64,000 bases of DNA from Motilimonas pumila (GTDB lineage Bacteria > Pseudomonadota > Gammaproteobacteria > Enterobacterales > CBDFNC01), in the NCBI RefSeq assembly GCF_003596335.1, contig NZ_QZCH01000004.1, forward strand, positions 124,001 to 188,000, in the 5' to 3' direction. Under the pieces are notes generated by a model. That model was not told the DNA's origin. It did not search any database and saw only the letters and a program-made list of their open reading frames with translations. Positions within the stretch are counted from its first letter, which is position 1. Each line of letters opens with the position of its first letter. Shown here in pieces: positions 26,649 to 35,762 of the stretch. Made by a program: the position numbers and the translations under genes.

Positions 26649-27119
26649 CTATTTGGGTAATAATTTATGCAATTGCTCTTCTTCTAAGCGCAGCAACTGT
26701 CCTTGCCAGTTTGTCATAACAAGGCCCGAGTCCAACTGGTACAAAGTCAACGTCAGCGGTTCGGCAACACCGGCCAGCCATACTTGATATTGCTGGCTGT
26801 ATTGACTCACCGGGAGCTCACCGTCTGCTAATTGCAATTTGGCTAACTCGTGATGACTCCAGGCTTGCATCATTTGCGCAAGCTGCTCTGGGCCTAAACC
26901 AATATCAGGGCGACTACGCCAACTGTGACCGATGCGCTCAACCACGTAGTCTGGGCCTTGAAAAGTAAGCACCATGGCTTGTTTGGGCAATAACGTCAGT
27001 TTAGCGCTACTAATGCGTTCATTGTTTAACGTTTGCTTGTGGCTAAAGTTAAAAATAAAGATCATCGCTAACACGGCGAAAATCAGTACGTTGTTCCAGC
27101 CTTTACGGGTCAGTTTCAT
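26649..27119 (-). CDS. conserved membrane-anchored hypothetical upstream of mutM
   Basis: 156 residues with one N-terminal membrane helix (about 11-26, VLIFAVLAMIFIFNF). The rest is probably exposed to the periplasm, with short strands (AMVLTFQGPDYVVERIG, WLAGVAEPLTLTLYQLDSGLVMTNWQGQLLRL). I recognise no catalytic motif. Similar small genes lie before mutM in other marine gammaproteobacteria (recalled, not checked). Its stop is eight bases from the mutM start, so it is probably co-transcribed with it. Confidence 0.65.
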   Translation of the reverse strand: MKLTRKGWNNVLIFAVLAMIFIFNFSHKQTLNNERISSAKLTLLPKQAMVLTFQGPDYVVERIGHSWRSRPDIGLGPEQLAQMMQAWSHHELAKLQLADGELPVSQYSQQYQVWLAGVAEPLTLTLYQLDSGLVMTNWQGQLLRLEEEQLHKLLPK

Positions 27120-27203
27120 TCAGGTTTATTCTTCGAAAAAGATCTCGAAGATCATCATAAAACAATTTACAGAGGATTGCTGCGGGCTTGATAACAGGCA
27201 TAA

Positions 27204-27229
27204 AAAAACCCAGCCGAAGCTGGGTTTTT
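27204..27229 (-). terminator. intrinsic terminator of rpmB-rpmG
   Basis: ACCCAGC-TTCG-GCTGGGT on the minus strand followed by TTTTTTTA. The UUCG tetraloop and U-run make it a very strong terminator. Confidence 0.92.
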
Positions 27230-27244
27230 GGAAGTAAAATCAAA

Positions 27245-27415
27245 TTACTTGATTTTGCCTTCTTTGTACATTACGTGCTTGCGAACTACAGGATCAAACT
27301 TTTTGATCTCGAACTTCTCAGGCATGTTACGCTTGTTCTTGTCAGTTGTGTAGAAGTGACCAGTACCAGCGCTTGAGTTCAAGCGAATTTTTTCGCGACC
27401 GCCTTTAGATGCCAT
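27245..27415 (-). CDS. rpmG: 50S ribosomal protein L33
   Basis: 56 residues, similar to E. coli L33 (55 residues). Typical stretches are [18 protein letters not shown] and [19 protein letters not shown]. The four Cys zinc site of some L33 versions is absent, so it is the zinc-independent form. It follows rpmB by 11 bp, in the conserved rpmB-rpmG order. Confidence 0.96.
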   Translation of the reverse strand: MASKGGREKIRLNSSAGTGHFYTTDKNKRNMPEKFEIKKFDPVVRKHVMYKEGKIK

Positions 27416-27426
27416 CTTTTAGTCTC

Positions 27427-27663
27427 CTAAACCTTTTCACCACGAGCACGGATGTCAGCTAGTACTGAATCGATACCCTTCTTATCGATGATACGCATAC
27501 CCTTAGTAGAGGTGCGTAGTTTTACAAAGCGGTTTTCGCTTTCAACCCAGAAACGGTGCGTTTGTAGGTTAGGTAGAAAACGGCGTCTTGTTCTGTTTTT
27601 TGCATGCGATACGTTGTTACCTACAGCTGGACGCTTACCGGTAACTTGACATACTCTAGACAT
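27427..27663 (-). CDS. rpmB: 50S ribosomal protein L28
   Basis: 78 residues from the ATG at 27663 with GGAG upstream; the frame extends further but is unsupported. [20 protein letters not shown] and [17 protein letters not shown] are diagnostic of L28. A strong promoter and a hairpin leader precede it. Confidence 0.97.
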   Translation of the reverse strand: MSRVCQVTGKRPAVGNNVSHAKNRTRRRFLPNLQTHRFWVESENRFVKLRTSTKGMRIIDKKGIDSVLADIRARGEKV

Positions 27664-27705
27664 GTCATTCTTCTCCAAATATAACTTTTTGCTCGAGCAA
27701 TTATT

Positions 27706-27736
27706 AGTGCCTCGTGTGGCCGTCGCCCGAGGCACT
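27706..27736 (-). promoter_or_regulatory. hairpin in the rpmB 5' leader
   Basis: AGTGCCTCG / CGAGGCACT, nine paired bases with a 13-nt loop, lying between promoter and rpmB start. It has no T-run on the minus strand, so it is probably a leader structure rather than a terminator. Confidence 0.45.
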
Positions 27737-27748
27737 ACGAGGGCGCAT

Positions 27749-27777
27749 TTTATACAGCAAAGCCAAGGCAAGATCAA
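27749..27777 (-). promoter_or_regulatory. sigma70 promoter of rpmB-rpmG
   Basis: TTGATC and TATAAA separated by 17 bp, followed by the GC-rich discriminator ATGCGCCC, which is typical of ribosomal genes under growth-rate or stringent control. Confidence 0.7.
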
Positions 27778-27807
27778 CAAATTGTTCAAAATCGCTGGAA
27801 ATTACAG

Positions 27808-28482
27808 CTAAATCCACCCTCTTTCAGCAAAAGAGGTGCATTCCCCGTCACCCACGATAAAATGATCCAACACTCGAATATCCACTAAAGCTAACGCCGC
27901 GATCACCTTCTCGGTGATCTGACGATCAGCACAACTTGGCTCTGCAATGCCAGACGGGTGATTATGCACTAAAATGAGCGCCGCGGCGTGAAATTTTAAC
28001 GCTTGCTCTAAAATAACTCGCGGATAAACCGCCGCGCCATCCAAGGTACCGTGAAATAGCTCTGCAAATTGAATCACGCGGTGCTGACTATCGAGCAGTA
28101 AAATGGCAAAGATTTCATTGGTTTGATCGCGTAGTTGCGCCAGTAAAAATTGCGCAGTGGCTTCTGGGCTAGTGAGCACATCGGTTCGCTGTAACTTTTC
28201 TGCCAGGTGTCGCCGAGACATTTCCACAGAAGCTTGCAGTTGCACAAACTTTGCGACACCTACCCCCTTAGCGTCACAAAAACTGTCAACATCGGCATTA
28301 AGCAAAGCTCGCAGTGAGCCAAAGTGCTGTAATAATGCTTGTGCCAACTGCACAGCATCTAGCCCAGCGCAGCCCGTACGCAAGAAAATGGCCAGCAACT
28401 CTGCATCTGATAATGCTCTGGCACCTTGCTGCAGTAACTTTTCTCTTGGTCGTTGGTGGGCAGGCCAATGTTTAATCGACAT
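27808..28482 (-). CDS. radC: RadC-family JAB/MPN domain protein
   Basis: 224 residues from the ATG at 28482 (GAGGAG upstream; a GTG one codon earlier is possible). An N-terminal helix-hairpin-helix part ([28 protein letters not shown]) precedes a JAMM metal domain. The metal motif is [16 protein letters not shown], with the upstream Glu probably in AELFHGTLD. RadC was once thought to be a DNA repair protein; its enzymatic role is unclear. Location between rpmB and coaBC is typical. Confidence 0.94.
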   Translation of the reverse strand: MSIKHWPAHQRPREKLLQQGARALSDAELLAIFLRTGCAGLDAVQLAQALLQHFGSLRALLNADVDSFCDAKGVGVAKFVQLQASVEMSRRHLAEKLQRTDVLTSPEATAQFLLAQLRDQTNEIFAILLLDSQHRVIQFAELFHGTLDGAAVYPRVILEQALKFHAAALILVHNHPSGIAEPSCADRQITEKVIAALALVDIRVLDHFIVGDGECTSFAERGWI

Positions 28483-28609
28483 CACGGCTCCTCGCAGTAA
28501 ACTAACAAAAAAGTCATTAATTAAAAGCTAGTCGATTGTCATGATCTAGAAAGCGTAAATTAAGATTAACTTGTGCTATCGTTGCGTTTTATTTTTTCTT
28601 GGGTAACCC

Positions 28610-29806
28610 ATGAGCCTGCACAATAAAAACATTTTATTAGGCATCAGCGGTGGCATTGCCGCGTACAAGTGTGCTGAACTGACCCGTCGTTTAAAAGATC
28701 ACGGCGCCAATGTCCGAGTCGTGATGACCAAAGGTGGCAAAGCCTTCATTACTCCGCTGACGATGCAAGCGGTATCAGGCAACCCAGTCTCTGACAGCTT
28801 ACTTGACCCTGCCGCAGAAGCAGGCATGGGCCATATTGAGCTGGCCAAATGGGCAGATTTAGTGCTGGTGGCGCCAGCCAGTGCTAACACCTTGGCCAGA
28901 CTAAGTGCAGGCATGGCGGACGATTTGCTGGGCACATTATGCTTGGCTACGCCGGCTCCTATCGCTCTCGCCCCGGCCATGAATCAGCAAATGTATCTCG
29001 CGCCGGCCACGCAAGAAAACTTAACCCGCTTAGCGCAACGTGGCGTGCATATCTGGGGACCCGCTGCAGGCGAACAAGCCTGTGGTGATGTGGGCCCAGG
29101 ACGTATGCTTGAACCTAACGACTTGGTCGAGCGTTGCTTGCAACATTTTCAAGCCGGCAGTGCCCTTGCTGGGCTCAAACTATTGATTACCGCCGGCCCT
29201 ACGCGAGAAGCGTTAGACCCGGTGCGTTACCTGTCGAACCACAGCTCAGGAAAAATGGGTTACGCCATTGCTGAAGCGGCGCTGGCAGCGGGAGCTGAAG
29301 TCACTTTAATAACAGGACCAGTAAATATTACCGCGCCAAGTCAGGCTCAAACCATTGCGGTTTGCAGTGCGCTTGAAATGCATCACGCGGCCATGAGCCA
29401 AGCGCCAGAACATGATATTTTCATCGCCTGCGCGGCAGTGGCGGATTATCGACCAGAGACGGTGGCAGATAACAAAATCAAAAAAAATGATGACGGCTTA
29501 GTCGTAAAAATGATCAAAAACCCTGATATTTTGGCCGATATCGCCAATAGTGATCCGCGCCCATTTTGTGTGGGGTTTGCTGCCGAAACGCAAGATGTGG
29601 CGCATTACGCCAAAGGTAAGTTAAACCGAAAAAACCTCGACCTGATTGCCGCCAATGACGTGGCCAAAGCCGGCCAAGGTTTTAATACCGATAACAACGC
29701 GTTAACCGTGTTTTCGAAAACGCAGCAATTTGACATTGCTTTCGCCAGTAAAGCAGACGTTGCCAAGCAACTGCTTAACATTATTCATCAGCAATATAAC
29801 AAGTAA
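28610..29806 (+). CDS. coaBC: bifunctional phosphopantothenoylcysteine decarboxylase/synthetase
   Basis: 398 residues. The N-terminal CoaC half binds FMN, with [16 protein letters not shown], a catalytic His in [12 protein letters not shown] and PAMNQQMY. The C-terminal CoaB half begins around [27 protein letters not shown] and has KIKKNDD for CTP/substrate binding. It forms 4'-phosphopantetheine for CoaD, whose gene lies nearby. It is the first gene of a coaBC-dut-slmA run. Confidence 0.96.
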   Translation: MSLHNKNILLGISGGIAAYKCAELTRRLKDHGANVRVVMTKGGKAFITPLTMQAVSGNPVSDSLLDPAAEAGMGHIELAKWADLVLVAPASANTLARLSAGMADDLLGTLCLATPAPIALAPAMNQQMYLAPATQENLTRLAQRGVHIWGPAAGEQACGDVGPGRMLEPNDLVERCLQHFQAGSALAGLKLLITAGPTREALDPVRYLSNHSSGKMGYAIAEAALAAGAEVTLITGPVNITAPSQAQTIAVCSALEMHHAAMSQAPEHDIFIACAAVADYRPETVADNKIKKNDDGLVVKMIKNPDILADIANSDPRPFCVGFAAETQDVAHYAKGKLNRKNLDLIAANDVAKAGQGFNTDNNALTVFSKTQQFDIAFASKADVAKQLLNIIHQQYNK

Positions 29807-29823
29807 AAAGAAAGACCTATTCA

Positions 29824-30279
29824 ATGAAAAAGATCGAACTAAAAATTCTCGACCCACGTATTGGCAATGAGCTGCCATTACCCACCTACGCAACCCCAGG
29901 CTCAGCGGGGCTGGATTTGAGGGCTTGCATTGATCAAGACCTCGAGCTTAAACCTGGTGAAACTCAGCTGATCCCGACAGGTATTGCTATCTACATTAAC
30001 GACCCTAGCTTGGCTGCTACCATTTTGCCGCGCTCAGGTTTAGGCCACAAACATGGCATCGTGTTGGGCAATTTGGTCGGCCTGATTGATTCAGATTACC
30101 AGGGGCAACTCATGGTGTCTTGTTGGAACCGTGGCGACACAACATTCACCATTACGCAAGGTGAACGTATCGCACAGTTAGTTTTTGTGCCTGTAGTGCA
30201 AGCAGAATTTGAATTAGTTGAAGAGTTTGCCAGCAGCGAGCGTGGCGAAGGTGGTTTTGGCCATTCAGGCAGCCACTAA
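29824..30279 (+). CDS. dut: dUTP diphosphatase
   Basis: 151 residues. Trimeric dUTPase converting dUTP to dUMP. All five motifs are present, including [30 protein letters not shown] and the C-terminal [10 protein letters not shown] that closes over the active site. Spacing to coaBC is 17 bp. Confidence 0.97.
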   Translation: MKKIELKILDPRIGNELPLPTYATPGSAGLDLRACIDQDLELKPGETQLIPTGIAIYINDPSLAATILPRSGLGHKHGIVLGNLVGLIDSDYQGQLMVSCWNRGDTTFTITQGERIAQLVFVPVVQAEFELVEEFASSERGEGGFGHSGSH

Positions 30280-30302
30280 GCTCTTTGGTATAAGGAAACG
30301 CC

Positions 30303-30896
30303 ATGCCAGCGAACAGTAAAGTAAATCGTAAAGAACAAATCTTACAATGTTTGGCGCAAATGCTAGAAACCGCGCCAGGGCAACGCATTACAACCGCTAA
30401 ACTTGCCAAGCAAGTGGGTGTATCGGAAGCAGCGCTATATCGCCACTTCCCCAGTAAAGCGCGTATGTTTGAGGGGTTAATCGAGTTTATAGAAGAATCT
30501 TTACTCTCACGTATTAACCTGATTTTGGAAGAAGAGAAGGATACTTTTAACCGTATTCATCACATCTTGCATTTAATTTTAAGTTTTACCGAACGCAACC
30601 CTGGCATCACTCGGATTTTAACCGGTGATGCATTATTGGGTGAAAATGATCGTTTACGCAGTCGTATTCAAGGTTTATTCGAAAAGCTAGAAACGCAGAT
30701 AAAACAGGTACTCAGAGAAAAGAAACTGCGTGAAGGCCAAGGTTTTAATTTGGATGAAGGCGCACTGGCGAATCTACTTTTGGCCTTTGCTGAAGGTAAA
30801 GTGAATCAATTTGTTCGTACCGAATTCAAGCAAAAGCCGACCGCCGACTTTGACGCCCAGTGGAGCTTTATTCGCAATCAACTGCTGCATAGCTAA
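30303..30896 (+). CDS. slmA: nucleoid occlusion factor SlmA
   Basis: 197 residues, TetR fold. The N-terminal helix-turn-helix shows [34 protein letters not shown], where the YRHFPSK part is characteristic of SlmA. It binds DNA sites over the chromosome and blocks FtsZ assembly there. AAGGAA lies seven bases before the ATG. It lies 23 bp after dut, the usual neighbour. Confidence 0.95.
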   Translation: MPANSKVNRKEQILQCLAQMLETAPGQRITTAKLAKQVGVSEAALYRHFPSKARMFEGLIEFIEESLLSRINLILEEEKDTFNRIHHILHLILSFTERNPGITRILTGDALLGENDRLRSRIQGLFEKLETQIKQVLREKKLREGQGFNLDEGALANLLLAFAEGKVNQFVRTEFKQKPTADFDAQWSFIRNQLLHS

Positions 30897-30931
30897 TTCT
30901 CCTCGCTTTACTTCATAACCCTTATGAAATG

Positions 30932-30964
30932 AACAATAGGCAACGAAACAAGTTGCCTATTGTT
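30932..30964 (+). terminator. terminator after slmA
   Basis: AACAATAGGCAAC / GTTGCCTATTGTT, 13 bp perfect arms with a 7-nt loop, followed by TTCT. Confidence 0.75.
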
Positions 30965-31061
30965 TCTACACACTTTTCAGCTAGTATATGGGCAAATCAC
31001 GAATCCCTCATATTAAGCTAATATGAATCACTACCACTTTGACCTTACTAAGGGCTAATTT

Positions 31062-31892
31062 ATGGATGAAATAATACAAGAGTCAGGCACTTGGCTACAA
31101 AACAACCAAGCATTACTGATTGAATACGCAGTCAACATTGGCGCAGCTGTGCTTATTTTGTTTTTCGGCTTTATCGCCGCCGGCATGATCTCCAATGGTT
31201 TTGGTAAAGTCTTAAAGGCAAAAAACCTTGACAAAACCATCGTCGATTTCGTTTCAGGTCTAGTGCGTTACGGCGTTTTGGCCTTTGTAATTATTGCAGC
31301 TTTGGGCCGTGTGGGCGTACAAACTGCGTCATTTGTCGCGGTTATTGGTGCAGCCGGTTTAGCCATTGGCTTAGCGCTACAAGGCTCATTGTCTAACTTT
31401 GCCTCTGGCGTATTGTTAATACTATTTCGCCCATTCAAAGCCGGTGACTACGTTGAAATTGCGGGTGCCGCGGGCAGTGTTGACTCGATTCAAATCTTCT
31501 CGACCGTGCTTACTACGCCAGACAACAAAGTAGTCGTTGCACCCAACGCAGCAGTGCTTGGTGGTAACATCATCAACTACTCTAAGATGCCCACTCGCCG
31601 TATCGACATGGTCGTGGGCGTGAGTTACAACGCGGATTTAAAACAAACTCAAGAAGTATTAACACGCATTGTTAAAGCTGACGAGCGTGTACTGAAAGAC
31701 CCTGCTCCAACCATCGAAGTGGTGGCGCTGGCCGACTCTTCAGTCAACTTCGTGGTCCGCCCATGGGTGAAAACGGCCGATTACTGGGACGTTTATTTTG
31801 CCCTGCACAAAGCCATTAAAATTGGTTTGGATGAGGCAAGCATTGAGATCCCATTTCCACAAATGGATGTACACGTCAACAAAGTGGCGTAA
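31062..31892 (+). CDS. mscS: small-conductance mechanosensitive channel MscS
   Basis: 276 residues, three membrane helices. The pore-lining helix 3 shows GAAGLAIGLALQGSLSNFASGVLLILFRPFKAGDYVEI, the family hallmark. The cytosolic cage follows, with APNAAVLGGNIINYSKMPTRRIDM. It opens on membrane tension to release solutes during osmotic downshift. It is followed by convergent sugar genes. Confidence 0.95.
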   Translation: MDEIIQESGTWLQNNQALLIEYAVNIGAAVLILFFGFIAAGMISNGFGKVLKAKNLDKTIVDFVSGLVRYGVLAFVIIAALGRVGVQTASFVAVIGAAGLAIGLALQGSLSNFASGVLLILFRPFKAGDYVEIAGAAGSVDSIQIFSTVLTTPDNKVVVAPNAAVLGGNIINYSKMPTRRIDMVVGVSYNADLKQTQEVLTRIVKADERVLKDPAPTIEVVALADSSVNFVVRPWVKTADYWDVYFALHKAIKIGLDEASIEIPFPQMDVHVNKVA

Positions 31893-31929
31893 AGGTAAAG
31901 AAGATACAGCCCAACTAGGGCTGTATTAG

Positions 31930-33114
31930 TTAGGCTATCGCATTCAGTACTTCAAAGCAGGCACCTATGGTGTGATAGTCTATTTTTGCCCCTGGGCTAG
32001 CAATCAGCTGGTCGGCAACTTGATTATCTCGGGTCAATACGCGCCACCATGGTTGATGTTTTTCACCACAAAAGTGCTGCCAACTGTACTGCCATAGTTG
32101 ATCATAGTGCTGCCAGTATTGTTCATTGCCTGTTACCTTCGCCAACATAGCCGCAGCCGCCAATGATTCGGCTTGTACCCAGAAATACTTATCGTCATCA
32201 CAGACTTTTCCATCCGGGTCAAAACCATACACCAAACCGCCATATTGCTCGTCCCAAGCAAACTGCCAAGCTTGTTGAAACAAGTGTTCGGCACTGGTGA
32301 CCAACCAATCTAACTGGCTGTGTTTATTTATCTGTAACAGTAGCTTGGCCCATTCGGTCAAGTGACCAGGCTGAAAACCCCACGGTTTATATAAGTTTTT
32401 CGGATCGTTTTTGTTGTATTCCCAGTCCACTTGCCAATTTTGGTTGTAATGCTCCCAAATCAAGCCATTGGTGGTGGCTGTTTGGCGACGACAGATGTTG
32501 TCAGCAATCGTAATCGCGCGTTGTAAAAACTGACTATCTTGGCTTGCCTCATACGCAGCAATCATAGCTTCACAAGCGTGCATATTCGCATTTTGACCAC
32601 GATAACTGTCTAGAGATAGCCAATCTGGGCTGGCTTGATCGGCATACAAGCCATGTTCCGGCTGCCAAAAGCGCTGCTCCATAATATCAAACGCCTGATA
32701 CAGCCCTTCTTTAGCGCCTGCTAACCCAGATTTAAGACACCCTGCGTACATCAGCACCACAAAGGCTAGGCCATAACAATAATTGTCTTGCTCTATTGGG
32801 TGTTGTCCATCCATGACCCAATTAAAGCCTTGACGAGTAGCATCAAAATGTTGCTCTGCCACATATTTCATACCATGCTCGGCTAAGGCGAGCCACTCTG
32901 GCCGTTGATAATGCCTGCCCGCAGTAGCGAATACCCAGGTTAAGCGGGTGGAGCTCACAAGCTGCTTTTTACCTGCGTCTTGGTGCTGACCGTTGGGAAA
33001 TAATGATTGAAAAAACCCACCTTGGTTATCAATGGCATACGTTTGGTAGAACTCGGTCAACTGTTGAATATGAGAATCAATAAATTGCGGGTCGCGAAAA
33101 GGCACCGTGGTCAT
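31930..33114 (-). CDS. AGE-family sugar isomerase, probably mannose/fructose isomerase
   Basis: 394 residues from the ATG at 33114 (AGGAG five bases upstream; a GTG two codons earlier has worse spacing). An alpha6/alpha6-barrel of the N-acylglucosamine 2-epimerase family: STRLTWVFATA (active-site Arg), NANMHACEAM, QPGHLTEWAKLL, FWVQAESLAA and DYHTIGACFE place the catalytic His and Glu. AGE enzymes interconvert mannose/fructose, glucosamine derivatives or sulfoquinovose products. The neighbouring fructokinase 12 bp upstream favours mannose to fructose conversion (inference). Cytosolic. Confidence 0.8.
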   Translation of the reverse strand: MTTVPFRDPQFIDSHIQQLTEFYQTYAIDNQGGFFQSLFPNGQHQDAGKKQLVSSTRLTWVFATAGRHYQRPEWLALAEHGMKYVAEQHFDATRQGFNWVMDGQHPIEQDNYCYGLAFVVLMYAGCLKSGLAGAKEGLYQAFDIMEQRFWQPEHGLYADQASPDWLSLDSYRGQNANMHACEAMIAAYEASQDSQFLQRAITIADNICRRQTATTNGLIWEHYNQNWQVDWEYNKNDPKNLYKPWGFQPGHLTEWAKLLLQINKHSQLDWLVTSAEHLFQQAWQFAWDEQYGGLVYGFDPDGKVCDDDKYFWVQAESLAAAAMLAKVTGNEQYWQHYDQLWQYSWQHFCGEKHQPWWRVLTRDNQVADQLIASPGAKIDYHTIGACFEVLNAIA

Positions 33115-33126
33115 ATACACTCCTGA

Positions 33127-34110
33127 TTAAGCTTGTCTAAGATTGCTAGGCATGTCAGCAACGGTAGGCAATGCGGTCCAAGCACCTTGAGTGCTCACCG
33201 CATAGCCGCCGCAAGTTACTGCAGTGAGCATAGCTTGTTGTAACTGTTCTGGTTCGTTAAGAGTTAACTGTAAAGCGTGACGAGAAGTAATAGCTTGCGC
33301 CAATAGCCCGTATAACCAACCGCCCATAAACGCGTCTCCTGCTCCTGTAGTATCAACCACATTGACTTTAGGCGTGGCTTGCTGAAGCTGCAACTGCTTA
33401 GAGAAAAGTTGTACCGGATTGCCCCCGTCTGTAACCAGGATGATACTTGGTCCCAGCTTTAACAAATCCTGAATAAACTCGGTAGAGCTGCGCTCGGCCG
33501 CTAAATACTCAACTTCTTCAAGACTTAACTTAATGATGTCGCAGTGAGAAATACAGTCCATCACACGACTTACAAGGGCACTGGTGTCGGCCCATAAAGG
33601 CAATCGAAGATTGACGTCAAAACTGTTGATGTAGCCACATTTTCGAGCTTGGTGTAGCCCTGTTAAGGTCGTCTCAAAAATACGCTCATCGGTTAAGGTG
33701 TTTGAGCAAATATGAAAAATGCCCTCGCCATTGAATAATTCAGAGGTGAAGTAATCAGCAGAAAAATGTAGGTCAGCACTGTTATTTCGAGAAAATGAAA
33801 ATGAACGCTCACCGTGCTCGTCTAGGCTGACAAATGCCATTGGCGTAGGGTGGTCAGCATCCGTCAGCAAATGTTGCGTATCAACTTTAAACTGCTGTAA
33901 ACACTTACGTAAAAAAATACCCGCGTCATCTTCACCCACAGCACCTACAAATTTGGCATCCTGCCCTAAACGTGCCAATGCAACCGCTACGTTAGCAGGG
34001 GCACCACCGGGAAATTGCCCTTTCACAGGAATTTCCAACTCACCAAATGCTTGGGTTTGCAGCGGGATCCAATCAATCAACACTTCGCCAAACGCGATCA
34101 AACTTGCCAT
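33127..34110 (-). CDS. PfkB-family carbohydrate kinase, probably fructokinase
   Basis: 327 residues from the ATG at 34110 (GGAG five bases upstream). The ribokinase fold is evident: GEVLIDWIP, the substrate motif GGAPANVAVALARLG, VGAVGEDDAG, and the C-terminal ATP/catalytic motif VDTTGAGDAFMGG with the base Asp. The sequence is nearer fructokinases than ribokinases. It is the first gene of a two-gene operon with the AGE isomerase; together they would feed mannose or fructose into glycolysis. No transporter or regulator is adjacent. Confidence 0.85.
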   Translation of the reverse strand: MASLIAFGEVLIDWIPLQTQAFGELEIPVKGQFPGGAPANVAVALARLGQDAKFVGAVGEDDAGIFLRKCLQQFKVDTQHLLTDADHPTPMAFVSLDEHGERSFSFSRNNSADLHFSADYFTSELFNGEGIFHICSNTLTDERIFETTLTGLHQARKCGYINSFDVNLRLPLWADTSALVSRVMDCISHCDIIKLSLEEVEYLAAERSSTEFIQDLLKLGPSIILVTDGGNPVQLFSKQLQLQQATPKVNVVDTTGAGDAFMGGWLYGLLAQAITSRHALQLTLNEPEQLQQAMLTAVTCGGYAVSTQGAWTALPTVADMPSNLRQA

Positions 34111-34447
34111 AACAACTCCAGCCAAAATAGGAATGCCAAAGATACTAGCACTCCAGCATTTAAATTAAGTGAAATAATTCACGATAAACAAATTTAAAAA
34201 CATAAATAACCACACAAATCAATTTTCATCGTCATTGAAAGATAATCACTCTGAATATGGCGATGAATCATGCTTACCTGCATTTATCCTAACGGTAAAC
34301 TCGCCATCAAAAAGCGCAGCCTTTTACATTCTTTAAGGATAATAGTATTTGACTCAGAGGGACGAAATGAATGGAGGTTAGACCGACGGGGCTACGCAGT
34401 GGAATAAAGAAGCGTTGAGCCTAATTGACTGCTCTTGAAGCGCGGTT

Positions 34448-34480
34448 AAGCCGAGCGCCAAAGAGTTCAAACGGCTTTTT
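34448..34480 (+). terminator. terminator-like hairpin of a possible small RNA
   Basis: AAGCCG / CGGCTT stem with an 18-nt loop followed by TTT. It has no gene upstream on the plus strand. Confidence 0.35.
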
Positions 34481-34520
34481 CCAACGTGTGATGACACAAG
34501 TATCAAAAGCTAGGTAAACA

Positions 34521-34545
34521 GCCAACCAGCAACGCACTGGTTGGC
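34521..34545 (-). terminator. hairpin after glpG
   Basis: GCCAACCAG / CTGGTTGGC, nine perfect pairs with a 7-nt loop, starting eight bases past the glpG stop; only a weak T-rich tail (CTGTTTACC). Confidence 0.6.
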
Positions 34546-34553
34546 AATATGAC

Positions 34554-35396
34554 TTAAGCAGAGCGTTTAGGGTGATCTAAAAACGCGAGCAATAAGCCCA
34601 CGGCTAGGCCGAATAAATGGACTAAATTGGCCATTGAGGGACCAATGACGTCCATAAAACCTAATGCCAACCAAAACAGCATAAAGCCCATGAGTGGGTT
34701 TGGTAGTCCTAAGCCTTGTTCAGGATCGCGTTTACCCGCTAACCAGACGTAACCGGCCAAAGCATACACTACGCCAGATAAGCCACCGAAGTTAGGCCCC
34801 ACCATAATGAATTGCACCGTATTAGGCAAAATCGAAGCGATGATAAACAAAGTTAACAGCTTGTTTGAGCCTTTGCGATCTTCTATCAGTCCACCCAAGT
34901 GCCACCACCACAGTAAGTTAAACACTATGTGCAGCACGCTAAAATGCAGCAAGGTGGGACTAAAAAATCGCCACACTTGCATGGATTGCATATCAGCAAA
35001 ACTTGGGAAAAAGCTCAAAGCTTCATAAATTGGGCGAAAGAAGCCCATGTTCATCAGTAAATATAAGCCTAAGCAAGCCGCAAATACCACCAAGGTTAAT
35101 GGGCCGGCATGAAATAAAAAGTTACGAACAATTAACCAACCGCCGCCTTGGTAATTCAGATCGCCGCGGTCAGTTTTTCCTAAATCCCAACTGGCTTGGT
35201 GGTATTTAGGATCATTAGGGTGCTGCACAAAGTGTCGTAAAACAGTCAGCGCCTGCTCGGCATCGTCGTCATTAACCACAAACACTCGAGCAGCATCTTC
35301 CTCACGTTCCATAGTGCACGCAATGCCTTGGGTTTGCATATAATCCAAGTAAGCTTGGGCAGCTCGGACGTTTTCTAATACCGCTAATTCGCGCAA
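34554..35396 (-). CDS. glpG: rhomboid intramembrane serine protease GlpG
   Basis: 280 residues starting at TTG. The choice rests on AGGAG six bases upstream and the alignment of VRAAQAYLDYMQTQG with the N terminus of E. coli GlpG. A cytosolic N-terminal domain precedes six membrane helices. The catalytic Ser is in GGLSGVVYALAGYVWL and the His in ANLVHLFGLAVGL; HIVFNLLWWWHLGG is the conserved helix 2 region. It cleaves membrane proteins inside the bilayer. It is the last gene of an ilvA-channel-glpE-glpG run. Confidence 0.93.
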   Translation of the reverse strand: MRELAVLENVRAAQAYLDYMQTQGIACTMEREEDAARVFVVNDDDAEQALTVLRHFVQHPNDPKYHQASWDLGKTDRGDLNYQGGGWLIVRNFLFHAGPLTLVVFAACLGLYLLMNMGFFRPIYEALSFFPSFADMQSMQVWRFFSPTLLHFSVLHIVFNLLWWWHLGGLIEDRKGSNKLLTLFIIASILPNTVQFIMVGPNFGGLSGVVYALAGYVWLAGKRDPEQGLGLPNPLMGFMLFWLALGFMDVIGPSMANLVHLFGLAVGLLLAFLDHPKRSA

Positions 35397-35437
35397 TCTT
35401 GTCTCCTAATTTTCTTATCCGCGATACCTATATCACG

Positions 35438-35746
35438 CTAGGCTTCAATTTGACGACGCCACAACTCCATGCCGCCATCCATGCTATAAACCGCATCATA
35501 GCCTTGGTTTAATAAGTACTGCGCAGCGCCTTGGCTAGAATTACCGTGGTAACACACCACAACAACTGGGGTGTCAAAATCCACTTGGTCCATAAACTGT
35601 ACCAGGCTGTCATTGGTAAGGTGAAACGCACCTTCAATATGGCCTGCTTCGAATGACTGCGGATCACGGATATCCGCAATCTTAGCTTCACCTTTAGCAA
35701 GCAACTCTGCGGTATCCACTACCGAAATGTGTTCAAATTGGTCCAT
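35438..35746 (-). CDS. glpE: thiosulfate sulfurtransferase GlpE
   Basis: 102 residues from the ATG at 35746 (AAGGA upstream). A single rhodanese domain: [21 protein letters not shown], and the active loop [13 protein letters not shown] with the persulfide Cys. It transfers sulfur from thiosulfate to cyanide or thioredoxin in the cytosol. It lies 41 bp before glpG, as in enterobacteria, but without glpR or glpD nearby. Confidence 0.93.
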   Translation of the reverse strand: MDQFEHISVVDTAELLAKGEAKIADIRDPQSFEAGHIEGAFHLTNDSLVQFMDQVDFDTPVVVVCYHGNSSQGAAQYLLNQGYDAVYSMDGGMELWRRQIEA

Positions 35747-35762
35747 CAATACTTCCTTTTAA

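Larger units (their letters stand above)
34111..34553. other. gene-free region with a candidate small RNA and the glpG terminator
   Basis: 443 bp. The first ~100 bp are AT-rich and probably carry the minus-strand fructokinase promoter. From 34340 to 34480 the composition shifts to GC-rich with a plus-strand hairpin and T-run at 34448-34480. A 15-codon frame (34371-34418) is present, with no support as a gene. The hairpin at 34521-34545 closes the glpG transcript. Confidence 0.5.

Noticed and set aside
34371-34418. 15-codon frame in the intergenic region
   Set aside because: Too short, no conservation known; ribosome site poorly spaced.
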